Shown here in pieces: positions 1 through 5,432 of a DNA stretch of 5,432 nt (the stretch's first letter is position 1; the number at the start of each line of letters is the position of its first letter). Source of the stretch: an uncultured bacterium (lineage in GTDB: Bacteria > Actinomycetota > Coriobacteriia > Coriobacteriales > Eggerthellaceae). The DNA lies in the NCBI GenBank assembly GCA_947649215.1, contig CANSQW010000103.1:1-5432 (forward strand), given 5' to 3'. The translations under genes were made by a program, and so were the position numbers. Under the pieces are notes generated by a model that did not search any database, had not been told where the DNA came from, and saw nothing but the letters and a program-made list of their open reading frames with translations.

Positions 1-115
1 GGTCGGCGCCCTCGCGGCACGCCCGCCAGCGCCCGAGGACGCTCGCTCGGCGCGCCCCTCCCCCGCCGCCCTCCGCGGCCACGCGCCCCGGACGGCGCCT
101 CGTCTTCTCTTCCAC
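1..115 (-). CDS. Probable 5' end of an unidentified gene, cut by the window edge
   Basis: An open frame without stops runs leftward off the window from a GTG at 115-113, giving 38 codons. The start is supported by a strong Shine-Dalgarno, AGAAGGAGG at 128-120, four bases before GTG, the same gap as at the response-regulator start. The visible peptide begins MEEKTRRRPGR and continues Arg-, Gly- and Ala-rich, with no hydrophobic segment in the part seen. A basic cytoplasmic N-terminus ahead of a signal anchor is possible but cannot be shown. It lies 108 bases after the DUF4956 gene on the same strand, so it may be the third gene of that operon. VTC/DUF4956 pairs in related bacteria are often followed by a secreted CotH-like or carbohydrate-binding protein; identity here is only a guess from context. 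At this GC content a 38-codon open frame is weak evidence by itself. Confidence 0.45.
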   Translation of the reverse strand, partial: MEEKTRRRPGRVAAEGGGGGARRASVLGRWRACREGAD

Positions 116-119
116 GTGT

Positions 120-128
120 CCTCCTTCT
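120..128 (-). promoter_or_regulatory. Strong Shine-Dalgarno for the gene starting at 115
   Basis: On the minus strand this reads AGAAGGAGG, followed by ACAC and then GTG. It is the main reason to believe that a gene starts at 115 and runs out of the window. Confidence 0.5.
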
Positions 129-132
129 GCGA

Positions 133-153
133 GCCCTGCCGCAGCGGCTGGGC
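133..153 (-). other. Hairpin between DUF4956 and the next gene
   Basis: GCCC (133-136) pairs with GGGC (150-153), and GCCGC (138-142) pairs with GCGGC (144-148). There is one T/T mismatch, and the centre is so tight that the apical pairs must open. On the minus strand it ends five bases before the Shine-Dalgarno at 128-120. It has no U-run after it, so it could be a weak terminator of the DUF4956 transcript or a structure affecting translation of the next gene. Confidence 0.35.
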
Positions 154-174
154 CCTTTCGCCTATTCTCTTACT

Positions 175-211
175 TATATATATGTAGGGTTCTCTTCGTT
201 GCCGGCCACAA
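175..211 (-). promoter_or_regulatory. AT-rich candidate promoter for the left-edge gene
   Basis: This is one of the few AT-rich stretches in the window; on the minus strand it reads TACATATATATAA (186-174). A possible -35, TTGTGG (211-206), lies 19 bases upstream of TACATA (186-181), a slightly long spacer. It would give the left-edge gene its own promoter in addition to any read-through from DUF4956. The base composition is the main evidence; the hexamers are approximate. Confidence 0.35.
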
Positions 212-223
212 GATGCTGCGCCG

Positions 224-919
224 CTAGAGCGACTCGCGCAACTGCGGCGCGCGACCGAGCGAAATCTTCAGGTTGCCGTTGAGGCAGCGCAGCTCGTCGA
301 TGAGCGCCTTCTCCTGCCCGGGCTGGCGCATCCGCAGCTGATACTGGAGCTGGAAGAGGCTGCCCATGTTGGTGGTCTGCACCTCCACAAGCTCGCATTC
401 CGCAGCGTAGCGGCCGAGCACCTCGTCGAAGACGCCGTCGTACTCGAGGTCTTCGGGGATGGTGACCTTGAGGGTCTTGCCAGGCTCGCGCGGACGGCCG
501 AAGGGCGTCGCCACGAACAGCACGTTCACCACCGCCACGATGGCCGTGAACACAACCGCGAGCACCAGGTACCCCATGCCCGTGGCCAGGCCGACGGCCA
601 TGGCGAGAAACACGCTGCCGATGTCCTTGGCGCTGCCGGGGATGGAGCGGAACCGCACGAGGTTGAACACGCCCATGACCGCGATGCCTGCGCCGAGGTT
701 GCCGTTGACCAGGGTGATGACCATCTGGACGATGAGTGGCAGCAGGGCAAGCGTGACCACGAAGTTCTTCGAGTAGCTGTGGCGGAACATGTAGACGCCC
801 GCGCAGGCCATGCCCAGCACGATGGACGCCAGGCAGCAGACGAGGAAGTCGGCGGGGGACACGGCCGAGACGAGCGAGTCGGCCGTACCGAAGACAGAGG
901 TGAATGCCGCATCAAGCAC
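224..919 (-). CDS. DUF4956 family integral membrane protein
   Basis: A 231-residue membrane protein of the DUF4956 family, whose members often sit beside VTC-type polyphosphate polymerases. The biochemical role of the family is not established. Hydrophobic segments lie at about residues 24-44, 53-72, 76-88, 100-116 and 118-138. The conserved cytoplasmic signature follows the third: NLVRFRSIPGSAKDIGSVFL (86-105), matching the family pattern of an LVRFR motif, a Lys-Asp-Ile and a following helix. Residues 140-231 are a soluble C-terminal domain with an alternating beta/alpha look, probably cytoplasmic. The start is GTG at 919-917, set by AAAGGAGG (932-925) five bases upstream; an ATG at 912-910 is out of frame. 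The start overlaps the end of the polymerase gene by eight bases, implying translational coupling. Inference: it partners the polymerase at the membrane, perhaps in anchoring or moving its product. Length and signature are typical of the family. Confidence 0.87.
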   Translation of the reverse strand: MLDAAFTSVFGTADSLVSAVSPADFLVCCLASIVLGMACAGVYMFRHSYSKNFVVTLALLPLIVQMVITLVNGNLGAGIAVMGVFNLVRFRSIPGSAKDIGSVFLAMAVGLATGMGYLVLAVVFTAIVAVVNVLFVATPFGRPREPGKTLKVTIPEDLEYDGVFDEVLGRYAAECELVEVQTTNMGSLFQLQYQLRMRQPGQEKALIDELRCLNGNLKISLGRAPQLRESL

Positions 920-2036
920 AGCGGCCTCCTTTCATGGGCGAGCGCCAGTTTTTCGGGCGCGGATGGCACTGATTGGCGTTTTGGTACGGTGGTGGGGGCG
1001 ATTCGGGGGCGATTTGCCGGCCTTGAGGGGGATTTTGGCGCTCGCCGAAAATCTGACCTGGGGAAACGCCGGAGCTTGGAGAGAGCTGGCCGGCCTGCAC
1101 CGTACCGAAACGCCAATCAGCGCCATTTTCGGTAGGAAAGGTGGCTTTCGCGGCCAGCTGATAGGCCGCGCCGTACTTGGAGAAGGACGCGGGGTAGGCG
1201 CGGGCGTCGGCAAGGAGGGCCGAGAGCCAGCGCGGATAGGGGCCGGCGTTCTTGATCTCCATAATGGCCTCGTCCGCGGGGATGACGGGACGCCACGCAA
1301 GCGCAAGGACGGGATCGGGAGCAGGGTCAGGAGACGCCGCGCCGCCGGAGCCGAGGAGCGGTGCGCCGTCGGAGCCGGGAGACGCCGCGCCGTCGGGACG
1401 GAAGTCGAGGAAGGCCAGGCGGTCGTCGAAGGTGACGCGCGGGCCGGCCTCGGCCGAATCGCGCGGCGCCCAGGCCACGCGCTCGCAGCGGATGGCCATC
1501 GAGGGCGTGAGGCGGCCATGGCGGACGAGGGCCGCGTCCAGCTCGCGGGCAATCTGGCGGCTGCGCGAGGCGAGCGACGCCTCCTGAAGCGCGGCATCGG
1601 CCTGGGGGTACGCCGCGCAGGCCTCCTCGTAGGGCGCCCCGCCGAGGTAGGCGACGGCGGCGCCCAGCGAAAGGCCGACGCGACGCTTGTAGACGACGCC
1701 GCGGAACTTCTTCTTGATCTCGAGGAACACCGGCACGCCGGAACCGTCGGCCGGGGCGGCCGTGCCCGCGCCTCCCGCAAAGGCAGCCGCAAGGGCCGCG
1801 CCGGCAGGCTCGCCGTAGGCGCGGAGGCGCAGCTTCTCCTTGTAGGGCGGCTTCTCGAGCGAGCGGTCGATGAGCGCGCGATCCGGCGTGTCGAGGTAGA
1901 GGCTCGTAATGCACGCACGGCCATAGCCGTCCGGCGCCAAGGCCGTGGCCAGGCCCTCCTCCAAGGCGGCGCGTCGGGCGGCATCCAGCCGGTACTTCTT
2001 CTCCACGCGCTGGAACACGCCGGCGTAGGCGGGCAT
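912..2036 (-). CDS. VTC-domain polyphosphate polymerase with repeat-derived C-terminal tail
   Basis: A 374-residue protein of the VTC family, whose yeast member Vtc4 polymerises inorganic polyphosphate from ATP inside a basic tunnel barrel. Visible family motifs are QRVEKKYRL (9-17), SLYLDTPD (45-52), the strand KEKLRLRAYG (66-75), FLEIKKK (104-110), YKRR (116-119), FDDRL (203-207), IMEIKN (258-263) and FSKYG (285-289). These give the paired basic and acidic residues expected for nucleotide and metal binding. Residues 217-243 are a Gly/Ala/Ser/Pro loop with a 48-bp internal repeat. The fold appears to end near residue 300; residues 302-374 do not resemble the family and are mostly encoded by an inverted repeat. 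The start is ATG 2036, eight residues before the first motif, with GAGAGG (2049-2044) seven bases upstream. The open frame continues further upstream, but only antisense to the response regulator. No signal peptide or membrane segment is seen. The stop TGA (914-912) overlaps the DUF4956 start. Catalysis is inferred from the family. Confidence 0.9.
   Translation of the reverse strand: MPAYAGVFQRVEKKYRLDAARRAALEEGLATALAPDGYGRACITSLYLDTPDRALIDRSLEKPPYKEKLRLRAYGEPAGAALAAAFAGGAGTAAPADGSGVPVFLEIKKKFRGVVYKRRVGLSLGAAVAYLGGAPYEEACAAYPQADAALQEASLASRSRQIARELDAALVRHGRLTPSMAIRCERVAWAPRDSAEAGPRVTFDDRLAFLDFRPDGAASPGSDGAPLLGSGGAASPDPAPDPVLALAWRPVIPADEAIMEIKNAGPYPRWLSALLADARAYPASFSKYGAAYQLAAKATFPTENGADWRFGTVQAGQLSPSSGVSPGQIFGERQNPPQGRQIAPESPPPPYQNANQCHPRPKNWRSPMKGGRCA
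925..932 (-). promoter_or_regulatory. Shine-Dalgarno of DUF4956 inside the polymerase gene
   Basis: AAAGGAGG on the minus strand, five bases before GTG 919. It fixes that start. It also encodes part of the last residues (MKGGRCA) of the preceding polymerase, so ribosomes ending the polymerase gene reach the DUF4956 start directly. Confidence 0.75.
963..1126. repeat. Long inverted-repeat element inside the polymerase 3' end
   Basis: The arms 963-990 and 1099-1126 are reverse complements at 26 of 28 positions; one of the two mismatches can form G-U in RNA. Each arm contains the core CTGATTGGCG. The 108-base spacer holds a nested hairpin, GATTTTGGCG (1031-1040) against CGCCGAAAATC (1043-1053) with a one-base bulge, and complementary GGCCGGC-type stretches near 1016-1022 and 1088-1095. 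The whole can fold as one long rod. On the minus strand it is translated as residues 304-358 of the polymerase, and the structure ends about 30 bases before the DUF4956 Shine-Dalgarno. It resembles a non-autonomous palindromic or MITE-like intergenic repeat. Copy number elsewhere cannot be judged from here. Confidence 0.8.
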
Positions 2037-2076
2037 AGGGCATCCTCTCGAGGCGTCGGGCAATCGGCACGGGGGC

Positions 2077-2112
2077 TCCGGCGAGGCCGCCCTCAGGGAG
2101 GGCCTCGCCGGA
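2077..2112 (-). other. Perfect 12-bp hairpin in the polymerase leader
   Basis: TCCGGCGAGGCC (2077-2088) is the exact reverse complement of GGCCTCGCCGGA (2101-2112). The 12-base loop itself contains CCC/GGG (2090-2092 / 2096-2098), which can extend the stem after a small bulge. It has no adjoining U-run and lies about 40 bases upstream of the polymerase start. It may stabilise or attenuate the leader RNA. If it were transcribed from the regulator side it would have no role, because that transcript starts much further right. Confidence 0.6.
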
Positions 2113-2170
2113 CGGGAGGGGCGCCGCCGCGCCAAGCGGAAACCGGCGGCACGGCGGCATGCGGCACGCG

Positions 2171-2185
2171 GCTCGTCAGACGAGC
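2171..2185. other. 15-bp palindrome in the polymerase leader
   Basis: GCTCGTC (2171-2177) and GACGAGC (2179-2185) are exact reverse complements around a single base. As RNA it makes a 6-bp hairpin with a three-base loop; as DNA it could be a dimeric repressor site. It lies about 40 bases downstream of the proposed polymerase transcription start. Confidence 0.4.
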
Positions 2186-2189
2186 GGCC

Positions 2190-2223
2190 GCGTCGCCACG
2201 GGTGTCGGGGAACACCGCGACGC
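2190..2223 (-). other. Hairpin at the proposed 5' end of the polymerase mRNA
   Basis: GCGTCGC (2190-2196) pairs with GCGACGC (2217-2223), and GGTGT (2201-2205) pairs with ACACC (2212-2216). There is a four-base bulge on one side and a six-base loop. The pairs abut the proposed -10 hexamer at 2229-2224, so a transcript starting near 2217-2218 would begin inside this stem. A start a few bases downstream would cut the outer stem. Confidence 0.4.
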
Positions 2224-2256
2224 ATCCTACGGGAGGGCGCTGAAAACTTCCTGAAA
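2224..2256 (-). promoter_or_regulatory. Candidate activated promoter of the polymerase/DUF4956 operon
   Basis: On the minus strand, TTTCAG (2256-2251) and TTTCAG (2245-2240) form an 11-bp direct repeat. Ten bases later comes TAGGAT (2229-2224), a four-of-six match to the -10 consensus. No recognisable -35 is present; the direct repeat occupies that position, as in PhoB/OmpR-activated promoters. The -10 is weak on its own. It is called because it mirrors the better one on the other strand. Confidence 0.5.
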
Positions 2257-2288
2257 CCCCCGCCCATCCCTTTCAGGAACTTTTCAGC
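2239..2288. promoter_or_regulatory. Symmetric operator: 18-bp inverted repeat made of 11-bp direct repeats
   Basis: The arms 2239-2256 and 2271-2288 are reverse complements at 17 of 18 positions, separated by a C-rich 14-base spacer. Each arm contains two CTGAAA half-sites whose starts are 11 bp apart: CTGAAA at 2240 and 2251 on the plus strand, and TTTCAG at 2271 and 2282 for the other arm. OmpR/PhoB-family regulators bind head-to-tail half-sites at this spacing, and the adjacent gene encodes such a regulator. The inference is a double binding site serving both divergent promoters, one dimer per arm. A simple hairpin role is less likely because the sequence lies upstream of both proposed starts. 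Confidence 0.72.
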
Positions 2289-2302
2289 CGGCCCGGTACA
2301 AT
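2271..2302 (+). promoter_or_regulatory. Promoter of the response regulator-kinase operon
   Basis: TACAAT at 2297-2302 is a five-of-six -10 hexamer in an otherwise GC-rich stretch. The -35 position (2274-2279, CAGGAA) does not match consensus and lies within the right-hand operator arm. The last half-site ends nine bases before the -10, the arrangement of activator-dependent PhoB-type promoters. Transcription would start near 2309, leaving a leader of about 19 bases. This suggests positive autoregulation. Confidence 0.65.
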
Positions 2303-2316
2303 GGGGGCACGAGAAG

Positions 2317-2323
2317 AAGGAGG
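2317..2323 (+). promoter_or_regulatory. Shine-Dalgarno that sets the response-regulator start
   Basis: AAGGAGG, four bases before GTG 2328. It argues against the in-frame ATG at 2301, which overlaps the -10 hexamer and would add nine non-homologous residues in front of the conserved MRILIVEDD. Confidence 0.85.
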
Positions 2324-2327
2324 CCCC

Positions 2328-3013
<686 letters not shown>

Positions 3014-3017
<4 letters not shown>

Positions 3018-4501
3018 GCAGCGATGCCGGGGCGGGAGCGGCCCAGCCCATGCTGAGGCGCCTGCGGGTGAAGTTCGTGGCGTTGTCGATGACGGTGGTC
3101 ACCCTCGCCCTGGTGGCGGCCCTCGCGGCCATCGGCTACCTCGACTACCGCCAGAGCGTCGACGACGTGTACGACGAGCTGCGCCAGACCCTCGGCCTGG
3201 CCGCGTCGGTCGATGCCGGGCATCGCGGCGACGGGAGGCTCTTCGGCGAGCCGACCCTCATCCCCGAGAAGCGCCACCCCCTGGGCGGGAAGACGCAGAG
3301 GGACGAGGGGCCGGAGGCCCCTGCGGCGCCCAGCGCCGGCACCGAGGAGCCCCCGGCTGCGGATACGCCCAGCGGTGACACGCCGGCACCCCCGGAGATC
3401 GGGCGCGGCGACGGCCAGGGCCTGACGCCCGTGGCGGTCTACCGCGTGGACGCCCAGGGCACGGCGACGGCCCTCGGCCGATTCACCACGGCCTCCGTGG
3501 CGCCCGACTTGCTCCCCGAGGCCCTGACCGACGCGCTGGCCGACGGCGGCGCCCAGGGATACCTGGGCGACCCGGGGCTGTTCTTCGCCACGCGACGCGC
3601 CGGCAGCGACGTGCTGGTGGCCTTCGCCGATCAGACCGCCGCCTCGTCATGGCAGAGCCTGGCCCTCACGCTGGCCGGCGTGGGCGCCGGCGCGCTGCTC
3701 ATCTTCCTGGCGGTGAGCATCCTGTTCGCCCGCTGGGCCCTGCGCCCCGTTGAGCAGGCGTGGGAGCAGCAGCAGCGCTTCGTCGCCGACGCGTCGCACG
3801 AGCTGAAGACCCCCCTCACGGTGATCCTGGCCAACCTGGCCATCGTGCGCAGCCGCGGCGACGAGCCGGTGGCGGCCCAGGACCAGTGGCTGGCCGGCAC
3901 CGAGGTGGAGGCGCGGCGCATGCAGTCGCTCGTCGGCGACCTGCTCGACTTGGCGCGCACGCCCGATCCGGCGGCCCTGCGCGCAGGATTCAGCACCGTC
4001 GACCTGAGCGACCTGGCGGAGGGCGAGGCGCTCCAGTTCGACTCCGTGGCGCTTGACCGCGGCGTCTCTATCACATGCGACCTGGAGCCGGCGGTGCGCG
4101 TGGAGGGCGATGCGGCGCGCCTTGAGCGGCTGGCCGCCGTGCTCATCGACAACGCCTGCAAATACGCCGAGCCCGGCAGCGAGGTGACCGTGCGCCTGGC
4201 CGCGGAGGGCCGTGAGGCCGTGCTGAGCGTGGCCAACCATGGGCCGCTCATCGCGCCCGAGGATCTGGCGCACGTGTTCGACCGCTTCTTCCGCGTCGAC
4301 GCGGCGCGCACCCGCGCAGGCATCGCCGATGGCGACGCGCCCGCGACCGGCGGCTACGGCCTGGGCCTGGCCATCGCCCGCGAGATAGCCCGCGACCACG
4401 GCGGCGTCATCAGCGCCGTGAGCACACCCGACGCCCCCTCCCCTGAAGGCGCTGGGGAAGCCGCCCTCACCACCTTCACCGTGAGGCTCCCCCGGGCGTA
4501 G
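3014..4501 (+). CDS. Membrane sensor histidine kinase, partner of the adjacent regulator
   Basis: A 495-residue kinase. Membrane segments lie at about residues 19-43 and 215-238. The roughly 170-residue outer region between them includes a Pro/Ala/Glu/Thr-rich stretch (about 98-128) that looks disordered, then a possible compact sensor part (about 136-210). After the second membrane segment only a short ALRPVEQAW linker is seen, so a complete HAMP domain is lacking or degenerate. The dimerisation box FVADASHELKTPLTV (256-270) holds the phospho-accepting His262. The ATPase domain has the N box LIDNACKYA (377-385), the F box DRFFRVD (423-429) and the G2 box GGYGLGLAIA (446-455). The G1 box is VANHGPLI, with Asn in place of the usual Asp, a variant common in Gram-positive kinases. 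The start is ATG 3014, overlapping the regulator stop, with GGAGGG (2999-3004) nine bases upstream. ATG 3050, just before the first membrane segment, is a possible alternative. The stimulus is unknown. Confidence 0.97.
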
Positions 4502-4552
4502 CGCGAGACGTGCGGGCACCGGGCGTGCGGCGTAGGAGCGGGGCTGGCGCAC

Positions 4553-4999
4553 GTGGTCGCGGGAGCGACGGGTGGCGAAGGCGAGGCGACCGACGCCCCG
4601 GCCCGCGCCTGCGACCCGGAGGAGCCCGAGGACTCGGACGAGGCGGAGCTGAGCGAGGGCCCGCATGCCGCCGACGCCGCCTCCCCCTCCGGGCCCTCGG
4701 AGGCGCGCCTGGCCATGCTCGGGGAGACCGGCGGCCAGGCCGAGGCCGGCGCGGGCCCGGCAGGCAGTACCGACCAGCTGCGCCTGCAGTGCGAGGCCAT
4801 CGCCAACACCTACCTGCTCTCCAAGCGGGAGGCCGAGGTCATGTTCTTCCTGGCGCGCGGCTTCAAGTCGTCCTACGTCCAGAAGAAGCTCTACATCTCC
4901 GAGGGCACCGCCAAGACCCACATCCGCCACATCTACCGCAAGCTCGACGTCCACAGCCAGCAGGAGCTCATGCGCCTGGTGGACACGGTGGAGCTGTAG
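4553..4999 (+). CDS. LuxR-type HTH protein, probably a truncated larger regulator
   Basis: A 148-residue protein with a good LuxR/GerE DNA-binding domain at its C-terminus: LSKREAEVMFFLARG (89-103), then YISEGTAKTHIRHIYRKLDV (114-133) with the recognition helix, then HSQQELMRLV. The family's usual TVKTH is TAKTH here. Residues 1-77 are Gly/Ala/Glu/Pro-rich, with an acidic run at about 21-35, and look like a flexible linker. In Eggerthellaceae such HTH domains often end proteins with about twelve membrane helices; here that part is absent. Only 51 bases separate it from the kinase, and the frame is the same as the kinase's, with one TAG between. The start is uncertain: GTG 4553 has only a distant GGAG (4535-4538), and ATG 4715 is also possible. 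It may be a functional small regulator in the same operon or the remnant of a deleted gene. The HTH looks intact, which favours function or a recent loss. Confidence 0.72.
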   Translation: MVAGATGGEGEATDAPARACDPEEPEDSDEAELSEGPHAADAASPSGPSEARLAMLGETGGQAEAGAGPAGSTDQLRLQCEAIANTYLLSKREAEVMFFLARGFKSSYVQKKLYISEGTAKTHIRHIYRKLDVHSQQELMRLVDTVEL

Positions 5000-5013
5000 G
5001 GAGGCGCTAAGCC

Positions 5014-5040
5014 CCCGAACGGCGAGGCTCGCCGCTCGGG
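5014..5040 (+). terminator. Hairpin after the HTH gene, possible terminator without a U-run
   Basis: Positions 5014-5025 pair with 5029-5040: CCCGA / TCGGG, one A-C mismatch, then CGGCGA / TCGCCG, around a GGC loop. It begins 15 bases after the TAG stop (4997-4999), a usual place for a terminator. No T-tract follows, which is common in very GC-rich actinobacteria but lowers certainty. Confidence 0.5.
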
Positions 5041-5071
5041 ACCTGAGCGCCCTTGCCGCGCGAAAAGCGCC

Positions 5072-5106
5072 GGGCTGCGCGGGCCTGCGCGGGCCTGCGC
5101 GGGGCC
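5072..5106. repeat. Short tandem repeat of a GC decamer
   Basis: GGGCCTGCGC occurs twice in tandem at 5081-5100, preceded by a nine-base variant GGGCTGCGC (5072-5080) and followed by a partial copy (5101-5106). Probably slippage-generated; no function is evident. Confidence 0.6.
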
Positions 5107-5185
5107 AACGACGCCCGACAGCAGAGGACGGCGGCAGTTGGGGCTTGCCCGCCCCTGGAAACCTTCAGAAAACGGGGGGCCATCT

Positions 5186-5344
5186 GCAAATTGGGACGGT
5201 TTTGCACTCTTGGCATGGTGCTTGGCGACCGCTTTGCAAGCAGCCACCCCTATGCGAACCGCGCTCACCTGGCCTTTTGCGAACAGCCTTATCAGCGACC
5301 CTTCGCCGCGTCCCCAAAGGGAGTGCAAAACCGTCCCGATTTGC
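5186..5344. repeat. Long inverted-repeat element with GGGACGGTTTTGCACTC arms
   Basis: The arms 5186-5209 and 5321-5344 are reverse complements at 23 of 24 positions, the exception being a G-U in RNA. Both contain GGGACGGTTTTGCACTC or its complement. The 111-base spacer holds smaller complementary pieces, such as GCTT/AAGC around 5231-5241, but no coding frame. The lower GC of the arms stands out from the surroundings. The architecture matches the element at 963-1126, but the sequence does not. It is probably a dispersed palindromic or MITE-like repeat, or it could form a strong transcript-end structure. Confidence 0.75.
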
Positions 5345-5393
5345 GCGCAGAGGGAGCGTTCTTCGAAGCGCGTCCGCTGCGAGGCGCCTTGGC

Positions 5394-5426
5394 GCCCGCC
5401 CGGCACTCGCCACCTGCCGGGCGGGC
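5394..5426. terminator. Perfect 12-bp GC hairpin at the right edge
   Basis: GCCCGCCCGGCA (5394-5405) and TGCCGGGCGGGC (5415-5426) pair exactly around a nine-base loop. No T-run is seen on either side within the window. It could end a gene entering from the right on the minus strand, or end the regulatory operon's read-through transcript. The neighbouring GGCGCCTTGGCGCC (5383-5396) is also self-complementary. Confidence 0.4.
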
Positions 5427-5432
5427 CCCCGC

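Larger units (their letters stand above)
5000..5432. other. Gene-free region after the regulatory operon
   Basis: No convincing coding frame is seen on either strand. Open frames here are short, Arg/Ala-rich, lack Shine-Dalgarno sequences or family motifs, and cross the palindromic element. The region holds a hairpin just after the HTH gene, a short GC-rich tandem repeat, a 159-bp inverted-repeat element with a lower-GC core, and a strong hairpin at the right edge. Confidence 0.7.

Noticed and set aside
810..2243. 477-residue plus-strand open frame opposite the polymerase
   Set aside because: It is Arg/Gly/Ala-rich without domain motifs or a Shine-Dalgarno, and it is antisense to a gene with clear VTC motifs. 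It is a shadow of high GC content.
2239..2288. Inverted repeat as an intrinsic terminator
   Set aside because: No convergent gene ends here; both neighbours start away from it. The 11-bp half-site spacing and the adjacent -10 hexamers fit an operator better.
2301..2327. ATG 2301 as the response-regulator start
   Set aside because: It overlaps the -10 hexamer and has no Shine-Dalgarno. GTG 2328 has AAGGAGG and gives the canonical receiver N-terminus.
4499..4501. Stop-codon readthrough joining kinase and HTH into one protein
   Set aside because: The frames match, but this has a one-in-three chance. The 17 codons between look non-coding, and no readthrough element was recognised.
3647..4954. 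435-residue minus-strand open frame opposite the kinase and HTH genes
   Set aside because: The composition is that of a codon shadow. It is antisense to a kinase with all catalytic boxes and has no start signal.
4510..5010. 166-residue plus-strand frame overlapping the HTH gene
   Set aside because: It is an Arg/Gly/Pro-rich frame-shifted reading. The other frame contains the conserved LuxR HTH.
5186..5344. CRISPR array or tRNA in the right-hand region
   Set aside because: There are only two copies in opposite orientation, with no regular direct repeats and spacers, and no cloverleaf was found.

Overview
This is a very GC-rich window in which long open frames appear by chance on the wrong strands. 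The gene content and protein style suggest a Coriobacteriia actinobacterium, most likely Eggerthellaceae (the Eggerthella/Gordonibacter/Adlercreutzia group). The clues are a VTC-type polyphosphate polymerase next to a DUF4956 membrane protein, an OmpR-type two-component system, and a LuxR-type HTH at the end of a long acidic linker. The taxonomic placement is inference from family style; no search was run.

Layout. The window is organised around one divergent control region at about 2037-2327. Leftward (minus strand) run a VTC-domain polyphosphate polymerase (2036-912), then a DUF4956 integral membrane protein (919-224) whose start overlaps the polymerase stop, then the likely beginning of a third gene (start 115) that leaves the window. 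Rightward (plus strand) run an OmpR/PhoB-family response regulator (2328-3017), its sensor histidine kinase (3014-4501, ATGA overlap) and a short LuxR-type HTH protein (4553-4999) that looks like the DNA-binding end of a larger regulator. The last 430 bases hold no gene, only hairpins, a small tandem repeat and a long inverted-repeat element.

How it may work together. The divergent region contains an almost perfect 18-bp inverted repeat (2239-2256 / 2271-2288). Each arm holds two CTGAAA half-sites 11 bp apart, the spacing OmpR/PhoB regulators use. Each arm lies 9-10 bp upstream of a -10-like hexamer, one per direction: TACAAT towards the regulator and TAGGAT towards the polymerase. The simplest reading is that the response regulator activates its own operon and the polyphosphate operon from one symmetric site. 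The polymerase transcript would then start with a leader of about 180 nt carrying three successive hairpins.

Two long imperfect palindromes of similar architecture (arms of 28 and 24 bp, spacers of 108 and 111 bp, total about 160 bp each) but different sequence lie at 963-1126 and 5186-5344. The first lies inside the polymerase reading frame and supplies most of a 73-residue C-terminal tail that does not look like part of the VTC fold.
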